Below are positions 17,531 through 26,886 of a stretch of DNA of 59,037 nucleotides, one piece after another. The DNA is from Labilibacter marinus (GTDB lineage: Bacteria > Bacteroidota > Bacteroidia > Bacteroidales > Marinilabiliaceae): NCBI RefSeq assembly GCF_001659685.2, contig NZ_LXYE02000056.1:1-59037 (forward strand), given 5' to 3'. Numbering within the stretch: the stretch's first letter is position 1; each line of letters opens with the position of its first letter. The position numbers were made by a program, and so were the translations under genes. The notes under the pieces were generated by a model. The model was not told the DNA's origin. It searched no databases and worked only from the letters and a program-made list of their open reading frames with translations.

Positions 17531-18313
17531 ATGAAAATATTTGTTAGATTGTTGCTGTTAATTGTGTTTACATCCTGTATGACACAAAAGAGACTTGAGT
17601 ATGTGCAAGAACCTGTTGCTCTTAGTGATCTAAGGGTAACTAATTCCGAAAAAGAAAATGCTTATAGACCTCCCCAGAAACATAAAGTTAAACCAAATGA
17701 TGAACTTCTAATAAAAGTCTCAAGTTTTGATGATGTGTCGTTTAATTTTTTCGGGAATAGGGCGGAGGGTAGATCTATTCAAGCTAGTAATGAGTTAGCA
17801 ATGAACTCTTTTTCGTATTCTGTCGATGTAGATGGTAATGTATTCTTCCCTGTAGTTGGAAAGGTAAAATTAGCTGGTTTAACAATTGATGAGGCTAGAG
17901 AGAAAATACGATTAATTTTACTTCCGTATTTTGATCAACCTAATGTTGAAATTAAGTTTGCGTTTAAAAAAGTATCTGTAATTGGGGAGGTAAATGATCC
18001 AGGGTACTACACATATACAAAGGATCAAATTACTATTTTTGAAGTAATTGCATTAGCAGGTGATTTAACTCTTCATGGTGATAGGAAGGAAGTTGTTATA
18101 ATAAGAAATGAGGATGATGTAGCGAATAAATACGTAGTTGATATGACGGATGATAATTTAGTTTTTAATTATAACTATTATTTACAGCCAGATGATGTCG
18201 TATATATTAGGCCAAGAAGATCTGTGAAATGGCAAGATATTTCGATTCCTATTACGTTGGTTTTCTCCACCATTACAACAGCTTTATTAGTTATTAATGC
18301 AATTCAAAACTAA
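17531..18313 (+). CDS. Polysaccharide export lipoprotein (OPX, Wza-like)
   Basis: A 260-residue outer-membrane export protein. It begins with a lipoprotein signal (lipobox FTSC at residues 13-16). A Poly_export domain follows (about 50-150), with KPNDELLIKVSSFDD and DVDGNVFFPVVGKVKLAGLT. Then comes an SLBB domain (about 155-215; VSVIGEVNDPGYYTY) and a C-terminal hydrophobic helix (about 238-257). It is shorter than E. coli Wza, as usual in this phylum. It is the first gene of the long operon and is followed after eight bases by the Wzc-like partner. Confidence 0.92.
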   Translation: MKIFVRLLLLIVFTSCMTQKRLEYVQEPVALSDLRVTNSEKENAYRPPQKHKVKPNDELLIKVSSFDDVSFNFFGNRAEGRSIQASNELAMNSFSYSVDVDGNVFFPVVGKVKLAGLTIDEAREKIRLILLPYFDQPNVEIKFAFKKVSVIGEVNDPGYYTYTKDQITIFEVIALAGDLTLHGDRKEVVIIRNEDDVANKYVVDMTDDNLVFNYNYYLQPDDVVYIRPRRSVKWQDISIPITLVFSTITTALLVINAIQN

Positions 18314-18321
18314 CCATAGAT

Positions 18322-20673
18322 ATGACTAATTCTAATATGAACGAGTCCAATATTTTGGATGTAAAAACTCTTGTCGCTTTAATAGCGAAAAATTGGTTTC
18401 TAATTTTTTGTTTCGTGGGCGTGTCAGTTTCACTTGCTTTCATTTATAATAAATATAGTCCTAAAGTATATGAAGTTTCTACTACTGTTGTTATACACGA
18501 AGATACAAAGGGATTGGGTAATGCTTCTGCTCAATTACTTCAGGATATTGGTATTATGAGCTCGACTAAAAGTCTCGCAAATGAAATGGTTGCATTGAAG
18601 TCTGGACCCCTTATTTCAAGAGCCTTAGAAAAAATTGATTTTGAAATATCGTATTATGAGCACGATTTTTTTAAGCGGAAAGAATTATATAAATCATCTC
18701 CATTCATTGTTATAATCGATAAAAAGTTTCCTCAACCAATTGGTGAGGATTTTTATGTTGAAATCCTAAGCAAGGATTCTTGTCGTGTTAATGCTGAATC
18801 AGATGAAGTTTCAATTTATAGCTTTATTACTAAGGATATCGTTCAAAGAATTAGTCAAATAGAGTTTGACCAGCATATGGCATACGATACTTACCTGTAC
18901 TCTGATCAAATGAAATTTAAGCTTATTCTTAATTCGAGTGTAGATGTTAGTGAGTTAATTGGCAAGAAATATTCTTTTAGAATTAATACAACTTATAGTT
19001 TAATTAGAGAGTATAAAAGACGAATTGAGGTTTTACCACCAGACTTAGAATCGACGCTAGCTGAAGTTAAAATCCTTACTGCTACACCAGAAAAAGAAAT
19101 AGATTTTTTAAATAGTTTAACATCTTCTTATATAAATCTAGAGCTAGAGAAGAAACGTTTATCATCTCAAAAAACTATTCAATATATTAATACGCAGCTT
19201 AATATTGTAGGAGATTCATTGGAGCGGGCTGAATATAATTTACAAGCCTTTCGTTCAAGAAATGAGTTGACAAATATTACTATGCAGTCCAATCAGATTA
19301 TTGAAGAAATGAGAGATTTGGAAAATGAGGAAGCAAAGTTAAAGGTGAGTCAGAAGTATTATGAGTACGTCAATGAATACTTTGAAGAAAATCAGGAATA
19401 TGATGAACTTATTGCACCTTCCGCCATGGGAATTGATGATCCCATGTTAAATAATCTAATTGAAGAATTAATACGCCTAAATTCAGAACGAATTAATTTT
19501 ATTGAAAATAATCAATCAAAAAGCCCATACCTTAGAAAGATTAATATAAGATTTGAGAATCTTAGAAAAATGGTTTCTGAAAACATTGCCTATTATAGAC
19601 AAAATAATTTGATTGCTCTAGAGGATGTTTCGGCGCGAATAGAGAAGTTGAGTAGAGAAATGAAAAAAATGCCTTCGACTCAAAGAATGTTAGTAGGTAT
19701 TGAAAGAGAATTTAATATCAATGATGCGATTTATACATATTTACTTGAAAAGAGAGCCGAAGCTGAAATCGCAAAGGCATCTTATGGAGCAGACACTGAA
19801 GTTGTAGAACCTGCTGATCTTCAAGGAGGAGCAAAATCGCCGAAGAAGAAATTGAATTATATTATCGCAGTCTTCTTGGGGTTAGTTATTCCAATCTCTT
19901 TCCTACGTATTGAACAATTGTTACGAAGGACCTATACCAGTGCTAGTGAATTAGATCATGTTGTTCAATTACCAAAAATTGGTAAAATATATCATAACAA
20001 TAAAAAAGTTGAAAATATTGTTGACGAGTATCCTAAGTCAATTGTAGTAGAAAGTTTTCGGGGTATTAGAGCGAGGCTGAGATTTATGCTTAAAGATGAA
20101 GGGTGTAAGACGATCTCGATAAACTCAACCATTAGTGGAGAAGGAAAGTCGTTTGTTGCACTAAACACGTCTTTTGTTTTTGCTAGTGCAGGTTATAAGA
20201 CAATTGTATTAAGGTTTGACTTAAGAAAAGAAGTAGATGGTTTGTATTCAAATAATAATGGGAAAGGACTAACAGAATTCTTAAGTAATCAAGTTTCTGT
20301 GGAAGATATAATTCATCAAACAGATAATAAAAATTTAGATATTATTTTCCCGGGTTCGTTATCTCCTAATCCTGCTGAATTAATAGCGTCGATTAGAACT
20401 GGCGAGTTATTTGAATATTTGAAACAAAAATATGACTACATTGTCGTCGATACGCCTCCTCTTGGTATTGTTTCAGACTCATATATTTTTATGGATTACA
20501 TAGATATATGTATGTTCGTTGTAAGACTTAAAAAAACACCTAAAAATGAATTTTTAGAAGTGCAGAATGAACTTTTAAGAAGAAAGGTAAAATCTTGCAT
20601 AATATATAATGACGTGCCGATTAAGAAATTTGATAAGTATGGACACGAATATTATAATGAAAATTCAATTTAG
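18322..20673 (+). CDS. Wzc-like chain-length determinant/BY-kinase
   Basis: A 783-residue inner-membrane protein. The Wzz domain begins with a membrane helix near residues 22-42, followed by long periplasmic coiled coil and a second helix near 512-530. The cytoplasmic ATPase domain has Walker A SGEGKS (605-610), a Walker A-prime segment IVLRFDLRK (628-636) and Walker B VVDTPP (Asp710). In BY-kinases the A-prime motif normally reads hydrophobic(3)-D/S-x-D-x-R. Here Arg631 replaces the first acidic position while Asp633 remains, so activity may be altered. The tail has only a few tyrosines (KYGHEYYN). No matching tyrosine phosphatase gene is present. Start could also be ATG 18337. Confidence 0.88.
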   Translation: MTNSNMNESNILDVKTLVALIAKNWFLIFCFVGVSVSLAFIYNKYSPKVYEVSTTVVIHEDTKGLGNASAQLLQDIGIMSSTKSLANEMVALKSGPLISRALEKIDFEISYYEHDFFKRKELYKSSPFIVIIDKKFPQPIGEDFYVEILSKDSCRVNAESDEVSIYSFITKDIVQRISQIEFDQHMAYDTYLYSDQMKFKLILNSSVDVSELIGKKYSFRINTTYSLIREYKRRIEVLPPDLESTLAEVKILTATPEKEIDFLNSLTSSYINLELEKKRLSSQKTIQYINTQLNIVGDSLERAEYNLQAFRSRNELTNITMQSNQIIEEMRDLENEEAKLKVSQKYYEYVNEYFEENQEYDELIAPSAMGIDDPMLNNLIEELIRLNSERINFIENNQSKSPYLRKINIRFENLRKMVSENIAYYRQNNLIALEDVSARIEKLSREMKKMPSTQRMLVGIEREFNINDAIYTYLLEKRAEAEIAKASYGADTEVVEPADLQGGAKSPKKKLNYIIAVFLGLVIPISFLRIEQLLRRTYTSASELDHVVQLPKIGKIYHNNKKVENIVDEYPKSIVVESFRGIRARLRFMLKDEGCKTISINSTISGEGKSFVALNTSFVFASAGYKTIVLRFDLRKEVDGLYSNNNGKGLTEFLSNQVSVEDIIHQTDNKNLDIIFPGSLSPNPAELIASIRTGELFEYLKQKYDYIVVDTPPLGIVSDSYIFMDYIDICMFVVRLKKTPKNEFLEVQNELLRRKVKSCIIYNDVPIKKFDKYGHEYYNENSI

Positions 20674-20681
20674 AGTTTTAA

Positions 20682-21959
20682 ATGAATTTATATAAAGGAC
20701 ATTCAATTGCGAACCTGTTATGCCTTCTTGTAATATTATTTTTTAGTATTGCTCCGTTTGTTGGTTTTTTTACTTTGACATTTATCGGTAGAGAATTTCA
20801 TTTATTTATATCTCTTCTAGGCTATGGTGTTGTATTTTTTAAGATTTTAGATGGACTTAGTATTAAGTTGTCAAACTATACTGTAGTACTTCTATTATTT
20901 GTAATTTATACCATAATCTCGGATGTCACTAAGGTTGGAGAAGGGTTTGGCTTTTATGACTTGCTTGGAAATAAATACATTACGAGCTTATTGATTTTTA
21001 TAGTTCTTGATAATGTTGAGTTTGATAAGCCGTTTTATGAATTAATCATAAAAATAAGCACGGGTGTGCTTATTATTGCCTTTATAGTTATTTCAATGCA
21101 GCAGTTTGTTCATAAGGATATATTTATAAATCCAAAGTATAGGCATATTAATACTTCATTTGAAGAGTTAAGGCTAGGATCTATTTATACATGGCTTGGA
21201 CCATCAGCTATTTTAGGATTAAGTTTTTTTCCCATAATGGCTGTAATTGTAGAAGAGAAAATTGCTAAGGGGAAGGATTATTTTGTCATATTTCTTTTAG
21301 GTGCCTTGGTGTCTTTTTTTAATAAGTCTAGGTTTATCATGCTAAATTATTTATTTACATGGATATTAATACCAATTTATAAAGGATTTAATTTAAGTGT
21401 TATTGTTAAATATTCTTTAATAGTAATAATGGCAGGTGTGTCATTGTATTATGGAGCTAAAACTGTAGAATATGATATTGATAAGATTATTAATGAAAGG
21501 ATACTTGAGAAAAATAGAGGTGGTTTAACTCAGGGAAGTGCAGGAACAAGGTTAGTTGCATTTGAGGTATTTGGGAAGTTGTTTCCAAAAAATCCAATAT
21601 TTGGTAAAGGAAAACTTCATTCATTTGGAAAAGAAGGCTCTAAAGATATAGAACTAGTTAGAACCATTCATGGTAGGTCGTCCCAAATTCATGTAGGCTA
21701 TTTATCCCTGTTATACTATTATGGGCTTTTAGGTGGAGGAATATACATGTTATTTGTAGTACTTCTAACTAGAAGGTTAATAATGGATGCCAAAAAAACT
21801 CGAATGTGGGGTCCATTAATTGGATGGTTGTTGTTTTTGCTATCAAACACTACAACTGTTATGCTCGACTTTGTTTTAATGGGAATTGTTATACCATTAT
21901 TTTTTAATAAATGGTATGTTTTAAATGCTAGTGATTGTAAAAAAAATGTGATGGCATGA
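20682..21959 (+). CDS. O-antigen/exopolysaccharide polymerase (Wzy/ligase-like)
   Basis: A 425-residue, very hydrophobic protein with roughly ten membrane segments and one larger periplasmic loop near 265-335, which contains GSAGTRLVAFEVFGK and IHGRSSQIHVGYLSLLYYYGLLGG. The loop and the H-x(n)-LLYYYGLLGG pattern are typical of Wzy polymerases and O-antigen ligases. It would join lipid-linked repeat units in the periplasm. It overlaps the following flippase by four bases (ATGA). Sequence conservation in this family is low, so the call rests on topology, motif and context. Confidence 0.75.
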   Translation: MNLYKGHSIANLLCLLVILFFSIAPFVGFFTLTFIGREFHLFISLLGYGVVFFKILDGLSIKLSNYTVVLLLFVIYTIISDVTKVGEGFGFYDLLGNKYITSLLIFIVLDNVEFDKPFYELIIKISTGVLIIAFIVISMQQFVHKDIFINPKYRHINTSFEELRLGSIYTWLGPSAILGLSFFPIMAVIVEEKIAKGKDYFVIFLLGALVSFFNKSRFIMLNYLFTWILIPIYKGFNLSVIVKYSLIVIMAGVSLYYGAKTVEYDIDKIINERILEKNRGGLTQGSAGTRLVAFEVFGKLFPKNPIFGKGKLHSFGKEGSKDIELVRTIHGRSSQIHVGYLSLLYYYGLLGGGIYMLFVVLLTRRLIMDAKKTRMWGPLIGWLLFLLSNTTTVMLDFVLMGIVIPLFFNKWYVLNASDCKKNVMA

Positions 21960-23311
21960 TAAAGAGTTTGGTCAATAAAATAGTAGGGGGGAATTCAAGG
22001 TCTAAACTTGCAAAAAAAAATATTTTATTTTCATTGATTATAAAATCGACTTGGATGGTTTTAGGTTTTATTACCATTCGTATGAATATAGATTATTTAT
22101 CTAAGGAGACCTATGGTATTTGGGTTACTATTAGTTCGTTTATTGCTTGGTTCGATTTTCTTGATTTTGGTTTAGGTAATGGACTTAGGAATAAGTTTTC
22201 GGAATGTATTGCAAAAGGTGAAGATGATAAAGCTAAGGAGTATGTAAGTACTACTTATGCTACGATTGGGGTGATCTCGTTTATTTTATTATTCATATTT
22301 GTTGGAGTCCATTTTTTCGTAGAGTGGTATAAGGTTTTTAATACTTCCATTGAGTTAAAAGATTCTATTCAATTATTAATGATTTTTGTTTTTACGTCCT
22401 TTTCTTTAAGATTCGTTTTGAAATTAATTTCTACTGTTCTTACAGCAAATCATCAGCCATTTTACAAAGATTTATTTAGACTAATATCAAGAATAATTAG
22501 TTTAGGAATATTATTTTTTTTAATACGAACAACAGACAGTTCAATTTTATACTTGGGGATGCTTTATTGCATATCTCCATTAGTCGTGCTTCTCGGAGCT
22601 AATATCTTTTTTTACTCTAGTAAGTACAAGAAGTATGCACCTTCGTTTAAATTTGTGCGATTTTCACGTATTAATGGTGTAGTTAACTTAGGAATTAAAT
22701 TCTTTGTTATACACTTGGCCACATTGGTTATGTTTTCTACAGATAATTTTTTGATTTCACATTTGTTTTCGCCTGAAGATGTAACTCCGTATGATTTGTC
22801 ATATAAATATTTCCGTATTATAATTACTGCGGTTGGGATCTTTATGACTCCTTTTTGGTCGGCTTTTACAGATGCTTATACAAAAAATGATAATGATTGG
22901 ATTAAAAAGATTATAAAGAAATTGCATCTAGTATGGGTTTTTCTTTTAGTTGTCGATGTAGTTATGGTATTATGTTCTGATTGGGTATATAATCTATTGG
23001 GTAAAGGAAAAGTTGATGTGCCTTTTTCTTTAACTTTAATGATGGCATTCTACGTTATCTACATGGCATTTTCATCAATATATATGAATTTTTTAAATGG
23101 AGTTGGGAAAGTTAAGATACAGTTTTATATTGCTATACCAGCTGCATTATTGAATATACCTCTTTCGATATTTTTTGCTAAAACTCTTGATCTTGGATTA
23201 ATGGGAATTATCATGGCAACTATCGTTTGTGCCTCTTTTGGACCATTATTTGGTCCCTATCAATACAAAAAAATTATTTCAGGTAAAGCTAAAGGCATAT
23301 TAAATGAATAA
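21956..23311 (+). CDS. Second oligosaccharide flippase (Wzx-like)
   Basis: A 451-residue membrane protein of the MOP superfamily with about 12 hydrophobic segments. The segment KETYGIWVTISSFIAWFDFLDFGLGNGLRNK is characteristic of polysaccharide flippases. The start overlaps the polymerase stop by four bases and the gene overlaps the next glycosyltransferase by eight, so all three are translationally coupled. As the flippase embedded beside the polymerase, it is the likelier partner of the main polymer than the copy at 15104. Confidence 0.85.
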   Translation: MIKSLVNKIVGGNSRSKLAKKNILFSLIIKSTWMVLGFITIRMNIDYLSKETYGIWVTISSFIAWFDFLDFGLGNGLRNKFSECIAKGEDDKAKEYVSTTYATIGVISFILLFIFVGVHFFVEWYKVFNTSIELKDSIQLLMIFVFTSFSLRFVLKLISTVLTANHQPFYKDLFRLISRIISLGILFFLIRTTDSSILYLGMLYCISPLVVLLGANIFFYSSKYKKYAPSFKFVRFSRINGVVNLGIKFFVIHLATLVMFSTDNFLISHLFSPEDVTPYDLSYKYFRIIITAVGIFMTPFWSAFTDAYTKNDNDWIKKIIKKLHLVWVFLLVVDVVMVLCSDWVYNLLGKGKVDVPFSLTLMMAFYVIYMAFSSIYMNFLNGVGKVKIQFYIAIPAALLNIPLSIFFAKTLDLGLMGIIMATIVCASFGPLFGPYQYKKIISGKAKGILNE

Positions 23312-24575
23312 GAAATATAAAATACTTTGGTTTACAAACTCTCCAGTTAGGGCAAAGGATATTGTTGGCTCAAAAACTCAAGGAGGTGGATGGATGGATT
23401 CATTGCAGGAAAAACTTGAAGCTAATAAATATATTGAGCTTCATATTTGTTTTAATTGGTCTAGGCCATTAGATAGATTTGAACATTCAAATTCAATTTA
23501 TCATCCAGTTTATACGCCAATGCCTTCGAATGTAATAAAAAGGAAATTCGAAAAGGGAGATGTACGAAAAGATAATCAGATTAGAAACTATGAGCAAATC
23601 GTAAATGATATAGAACCTGATGTAATAAATGTTTTTGGGTCAGAAGGTTTGTTTGGACTAATTATACCAAAGATTAAAGTACCTGTTGTTATATGGTTCC
23701 AAGGCAGTATACACCATTGTAACTTAAAATGGAATACATTTTTAAGTAATAAAGATCTACTTAAATATGGGAATCTTAAACGAAATGTAAAAGGAAGGGG
23801 AATTTTAGCAAGAAGTAAAAGATTGTTAAAAACGGAAGAGCAAGAAAGTGATATATTAAAAAGTACCAAGTTTATAATAGGTAGAACTGCTTGGGATAAA
23901 AGAATACTAAAAATAATGGCCCCAAATGCTAAGTATTTTCATGTTGAAGAGATGCTTAGAGAGCCGTTTTATAATGAGAAATGGCAAAAGAAGAGGACAG
24001 GAACCTTTAAGATAATTAGTGTATTATCTCCGCAGACGTTTAAAGGATTTGAAGCGATATTTGGATGTATGGAACGGCTTAATGCAATTAACAACCATAT
24101 CGAATGGCATATTGTTGGTTGTAATGGTAAAGAGGAAGTTATAAGCATTTTTTGTAAAAAGATGAAGCTTGATCCGGATAAAATAAATGTGAAATTTCGA
24201 GGACTTAAAAATCCTAATGAAATGGTAAAATTATTCTTGGATAGCGACTTATTTGTTCATACTTCGCACATTGAAAATTCTTCGAATGCTATTCAGGAAG
24301 CTATGTTAATGGGTATGCCTGTTATTGCCACAGCTGTTGGGGGAACTCCAAGCATATTAAAAAATGGTGTAGAGGGTATTTTAGTACAAGCAGGGGATTG
24401 GTTTGAGTTAGCTGGAGCGATATTGGATTTGAAAGAAAATGAAGAAGTAGCCCAAAGTCTTGGGATGAGAGCTCGTTCTTTAGGGTTAAAGAGACAAGAG
24501 ACAGATAAAATTGTAAATGATTTAGTAAACGTTTACCAAGAGATAACAAATGAAGCTAATAAATTGAATTCTTAA
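23304..24575 (+). CDS. Glycosyltransferase, GT4-type
   Basis: A 423-residue GT-B fold enzyme. The C-terminal half shows the GT4 nucleotide-sugar site: SSNAIQEAMLMGMPVIATAVGG (E-x7-E-like arrangement after the SNA motif) followed by a donor-loop segment KNGVEGILV. The N-terminal half carries a glycine-rich start (KTQGGGWMDSL). It would add a sugar to the lipid-linked unit on the cytoplasmic side. Donor and acceptor cannot be predicted. Eight-base overlap with the flippase. Confidence 0.85.
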   Translation: MNKKYKILWFTNSPVRAKDIVGSKTQGGGWMDSLQEKLEANKYIELHICFNWSRPLDRFEHSNSIYHPVYTPMPSNVIKRKFEKGDVRKDNQIRNYEQIVNDIEPDVINVFGSEGLFGLIIPKIKVPVVIWFQGSIHHCNLKWNTFLSNKDLLKYGNLKRNVKGRGILARSKRLLKTEEQESDILKSTKFIIGRTAWDKRILKIMAPNAKYFHVEEMLREPFYNEKWQKKRTGTFKIISVLSPQTFKGFEAIFGCMERLNAINNHIEWHIVGCNGKEEVISIFCKKMKLDPDKINVKFRGLKNPNEMVKLFLDSDLFVHTSHIENSSNAIQEAMLMGMPVIATAVGGTPSILKNGVEGILVQAGDWFELAGAILDLKENEEVAQSLGMRARSLGLKRQETDKIVNDLVNVYQEITNEANKLNS

Positions 24576-24578
24576 AAA

Positions 24579-25550
24579 ATGAACATAAAGAGTATTTTTA
24601 AAAGGTTTGACTATTTTTTAGCTCGCTTGCTTATTTTATTTGGCTATAACAAAGGATATTTAATTTCTTTTCTGTTTCATGGTATTTTCACTGATGAAAA
24701 TGAGGCATTTAAGGGAGATTGTGATCCTCAGCAAGCTATAACATTACTGAGGTTTGAAAGCATTATAAAGTTTTATAAAAAAAGAGGATACCAATTTGTA
24801 TCTCCTCATGATGATTTTTGTAATTTGGATAGAAAGGGGAAATATGTTCTCTTAAGTTTTGATGATGGGTATTATAATAATACTAGAGTTGTACCTATTT
24901 TAATGAAATATCAAGTACCTGCTGTTTTCTTTATTTCATCAGGGCACTCAATTAATCAAAAAAGTTATTGGTGGGATGCTGTTTATCGAACAGAGTTTAA
25001 GTTGGGAAAAAGAGGAAAGGATATTCTAGATATACAGAATGGTTTAAAAGGCAATAAAACTATTGATATAGAAAGTCAATTAGAGGCTAATTATGGCAAA
25101 GGTATATTATGCCCTATTGGTGATACAGATAGACCAATGACTACTGGTGAGCTAAAAGAGTTTGAATCTAACTCGATGGTTTATATTGGAAATCATACGA
25201 ATAATCATGAAATTATCACTAACCTGAATGATGATGAGTTACAAGATGAATTAATTAAATGTAAAGACTATGTTAATAGTGTTGCGAGTAAAGGAGCATA
25301 TATGTTTGCATATCCTAATGGAGCATACAATAGAACACAATTAGATTTAATTAAGAATACAGGTTATAAATTGGCTATAACGACTGAAAGAGGACGTAAT
25401 AAGCTTCCTTTTAAGGATGAAGATAAAATGCAGATTAAGAGGTTTATCCCTAAAAGTACTTATGGTAATAAGTATTATTATTCATGCATGTACGATTTAT
25501 ATTTATTTAGAAAGTGGTACGATATTGTGAAGAAGCTTTTAATAAGCTAA
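24579..25550 (+). CDS. Polysaccharide deacetylase (NodB/CE4 family), second copy
   Basis: A 323-residue NodB-domain protein. SFDDG (Asp95/Asp96) and NHTNNH (His206, His210) supply the metal site, and FAYPNGAYN is the canonical downstream motif, better conserved than in the deacetylase at 14054. A hydrophobic N-terminal stretch (about 11-32) may hold it near the membrane. It presumably removes acetyl groups from the glycan during or after assembly. It lies three bases after a glycosyltransferase. Confidence 0.87.
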   Translation: MNIKSIFKRFDYFLARLLILFGYNKGYLISFLFHGIFTDENEAFKGDCDPQQAITLLRFESIIKFYKKRGYQFVSPHDDFCNLDRKGKYVLLSFDDGYYNNTRVVPILMKYQVPAVFFISSGHSINQKSYWWDAVYRTEFKLGKRGKDILDIQNGLKGNKTIDIESQLEANYGKGILCPIGDTDRPMTTGELKEFESNSMVYIGNHTNNHEIITNLNDDELQDELIKCKDYVNSVASKGAYMFAYPNGAYNRTQLDLIKNTGYKLAITTERGRNKLPFKDEDKMQIKRFIPKSTYGNKYYYSCMYDLYLFRKWYDIVKKLLIS

Positions 25551-25590
25551 CTATAGTAGAAGAATATTTATCTATAAAGGTTTTGTAATC

Positions 25591-26226
25591 ATGAAAGATT
25601 ATCATAGAAATGACATAACAGGTTTCATGTGGTATAAGTATAGGCAGCTTAAGAAAAAAATCCTTTCTTTGATTTATAGTATATATATGAGAGCGATTTG
25701 TTCTTTAAAAGGAGTCAAGTTAGGAAAGAATGTTAAGTTTAATGGGAAATGCTTTGTCCGTAGATACCCTTCTTCCTCCATTAGCATAGGCGATGGAAGC
25801 TTTTTTGTTTCGTCAAAATGGGCTTCCCCACATAGTATTTCAAATCAGTGCTCGTTTGTAACACTTAATGATAAGGCCCGAATAAAAATAGGAAAAAATG
25901 TTGGGGGTACTTCTGCAACTATTACTTCTGCAGTTGATATAACTATAGGAGATAATGTGTTATTAGGTGTAAATACTAATGTGATGGATACCGATTGGCA
26001 TCATTCCGATCCAGACAAAAGACATACTAGCCCAACGCCTAAATCTGTTATTATTGAAAATAATGTATTTATTGGTACAAACAGTGTGGTTTTAAAGGGA
26101 GTTAAAATTGGTAGGAATTCTATTATTGGAGCGAATAGTGTAGTTTATGGTAACATACCAGAGAACTGTATTGCTATAGGTAATCCATGTAAGGTAATAA
26201 TGAAAAGAAATTGGGATAAAGAATAA
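25591..26226 (+). CDS. Hexapeptide-repeat acyltransferase (LbH, first of tandem pair)
   Basis: A 211-residue left-handed beta-helix acyltransferase. Hexapeptide repeats run from about residue 90 to 200 (IGDNVLLGVN, IIENNVFIGTNSVVLKGVKIGRNSIIGANSVV), with the DTDWHH segment carrying the catalytic histidine, and the usual ending AIGNPCKVI. Such enzymes transfer acetyl or another acyl group from CoA to a sugar. Clearly paralogous to the next gene, which suggests a local duplication. Confidence 0.87.
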   Translation: MKDYHRNDITGFMWYKYRQLKKKILSLIYSIYMRAICSLKGVKLGKNVKFNGKCFVRRYPSSSISIGDGSFFVSSKWASPHSISNQCSFVTLNDKARIKIGKNVGGTSATITSAVDITIGDNVLLGVNTNVMDTDWHHSDPDKRHTSPTPKSVIIENNVFIGTNSVVLKGVKIGRNSIIGANSVVYGNIPENCIAIGNPCKVIMKRNWDKE

Positions 26227-26269
26227 ACGTTTATAACCAATATTTATTGAACACAAATATATTATCTGT

Positions 26270-26881
26270 ATGAAAAAAGATATTTTAGGTTATGTTATAC
26301 GGAAGTTGAGAAAATACAGATTGAAATTTGAACAGTTTAGATCAGGTATTATAATGAGAGTTTCCTTAAAAATTAGGGGTGTAAAACTTGGAAAAGGTTG
26401 CATATTTAATGGATTAGCGAGCTTTTCTAGATATCCTGAAAGCCGAATTGAATTGGGAGGAAGTACCAGGTTTGCATCAAGCTCTAAATATAATTTAGCT
26501 GGAATTTACAGAAAAACAACAATTTCCACTTTACGAAAAGGAGCAGTCTTAAAAATTGGAAAAAACTGCGGATTAAGTGGAACTGTTATTGGTGCTGCAA
26601 ACAATATTGATATTGGTGATAATGTTTTATGTGGTGCGAATGTTTTTATTTCAGATTTTGATTGGCATAACATACATCCACAGAAAAGAAGGATACCATG
26701 TAACTCTTCAGCGCCAGTTCAAATAGGTAATAATGTATGGTTAGGGTTAAACTCTAGTGTGTTAAAAGGAGTACGTATTGGAGAAAATACAATAATTGGA
26801 GCCAATAGTGTGGTTACAAAAGATATACCTGCAAATGTTATAGCAGCTGGTAACCCTTGTAAAGTAATAAAACAATTGTAA
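26270..26881 (+). CDS. Hexapeptide-repeat acyltransferase (LbH, second of tandem pair)
   Basis: A 203-residue paralogue of the preceding protein. Both share the N-terminal pattern GVKLGK followed by FNG and RYP, then IGKN and the DFDWHN catalytic segment, with the same spacing. The C-terminal repeats IGNNVWLGLNSSVLKGVRIGENTIIGANSVV and AAGNPCKVI complete the coil. It would acylate a different position or sugar of the same polymer, given that both copies keep the histidine. Five bases separate it from the next glycosyltransferase. Confidence 0.87.
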   Translation: MKKDILGYVIRKLRKYRLKFEQFRSGIIMRVSLKIRGVKLGKGCIFNGLASFSRYPESRIELGGSTRFASSSKYNLAGIYRKTTISTLRKGAVLKIGKNCGLSGTVIGAANNIDIGDNVLCGANVFISDFDWHNIHPQKRRIPCNSSAPVQIGNNVWLGLNSSVLKGVRIGENTIIGANSVVTKDIPANVIAAGNPCKVIKQL

Positions 26882-26886
26882 TTCAT

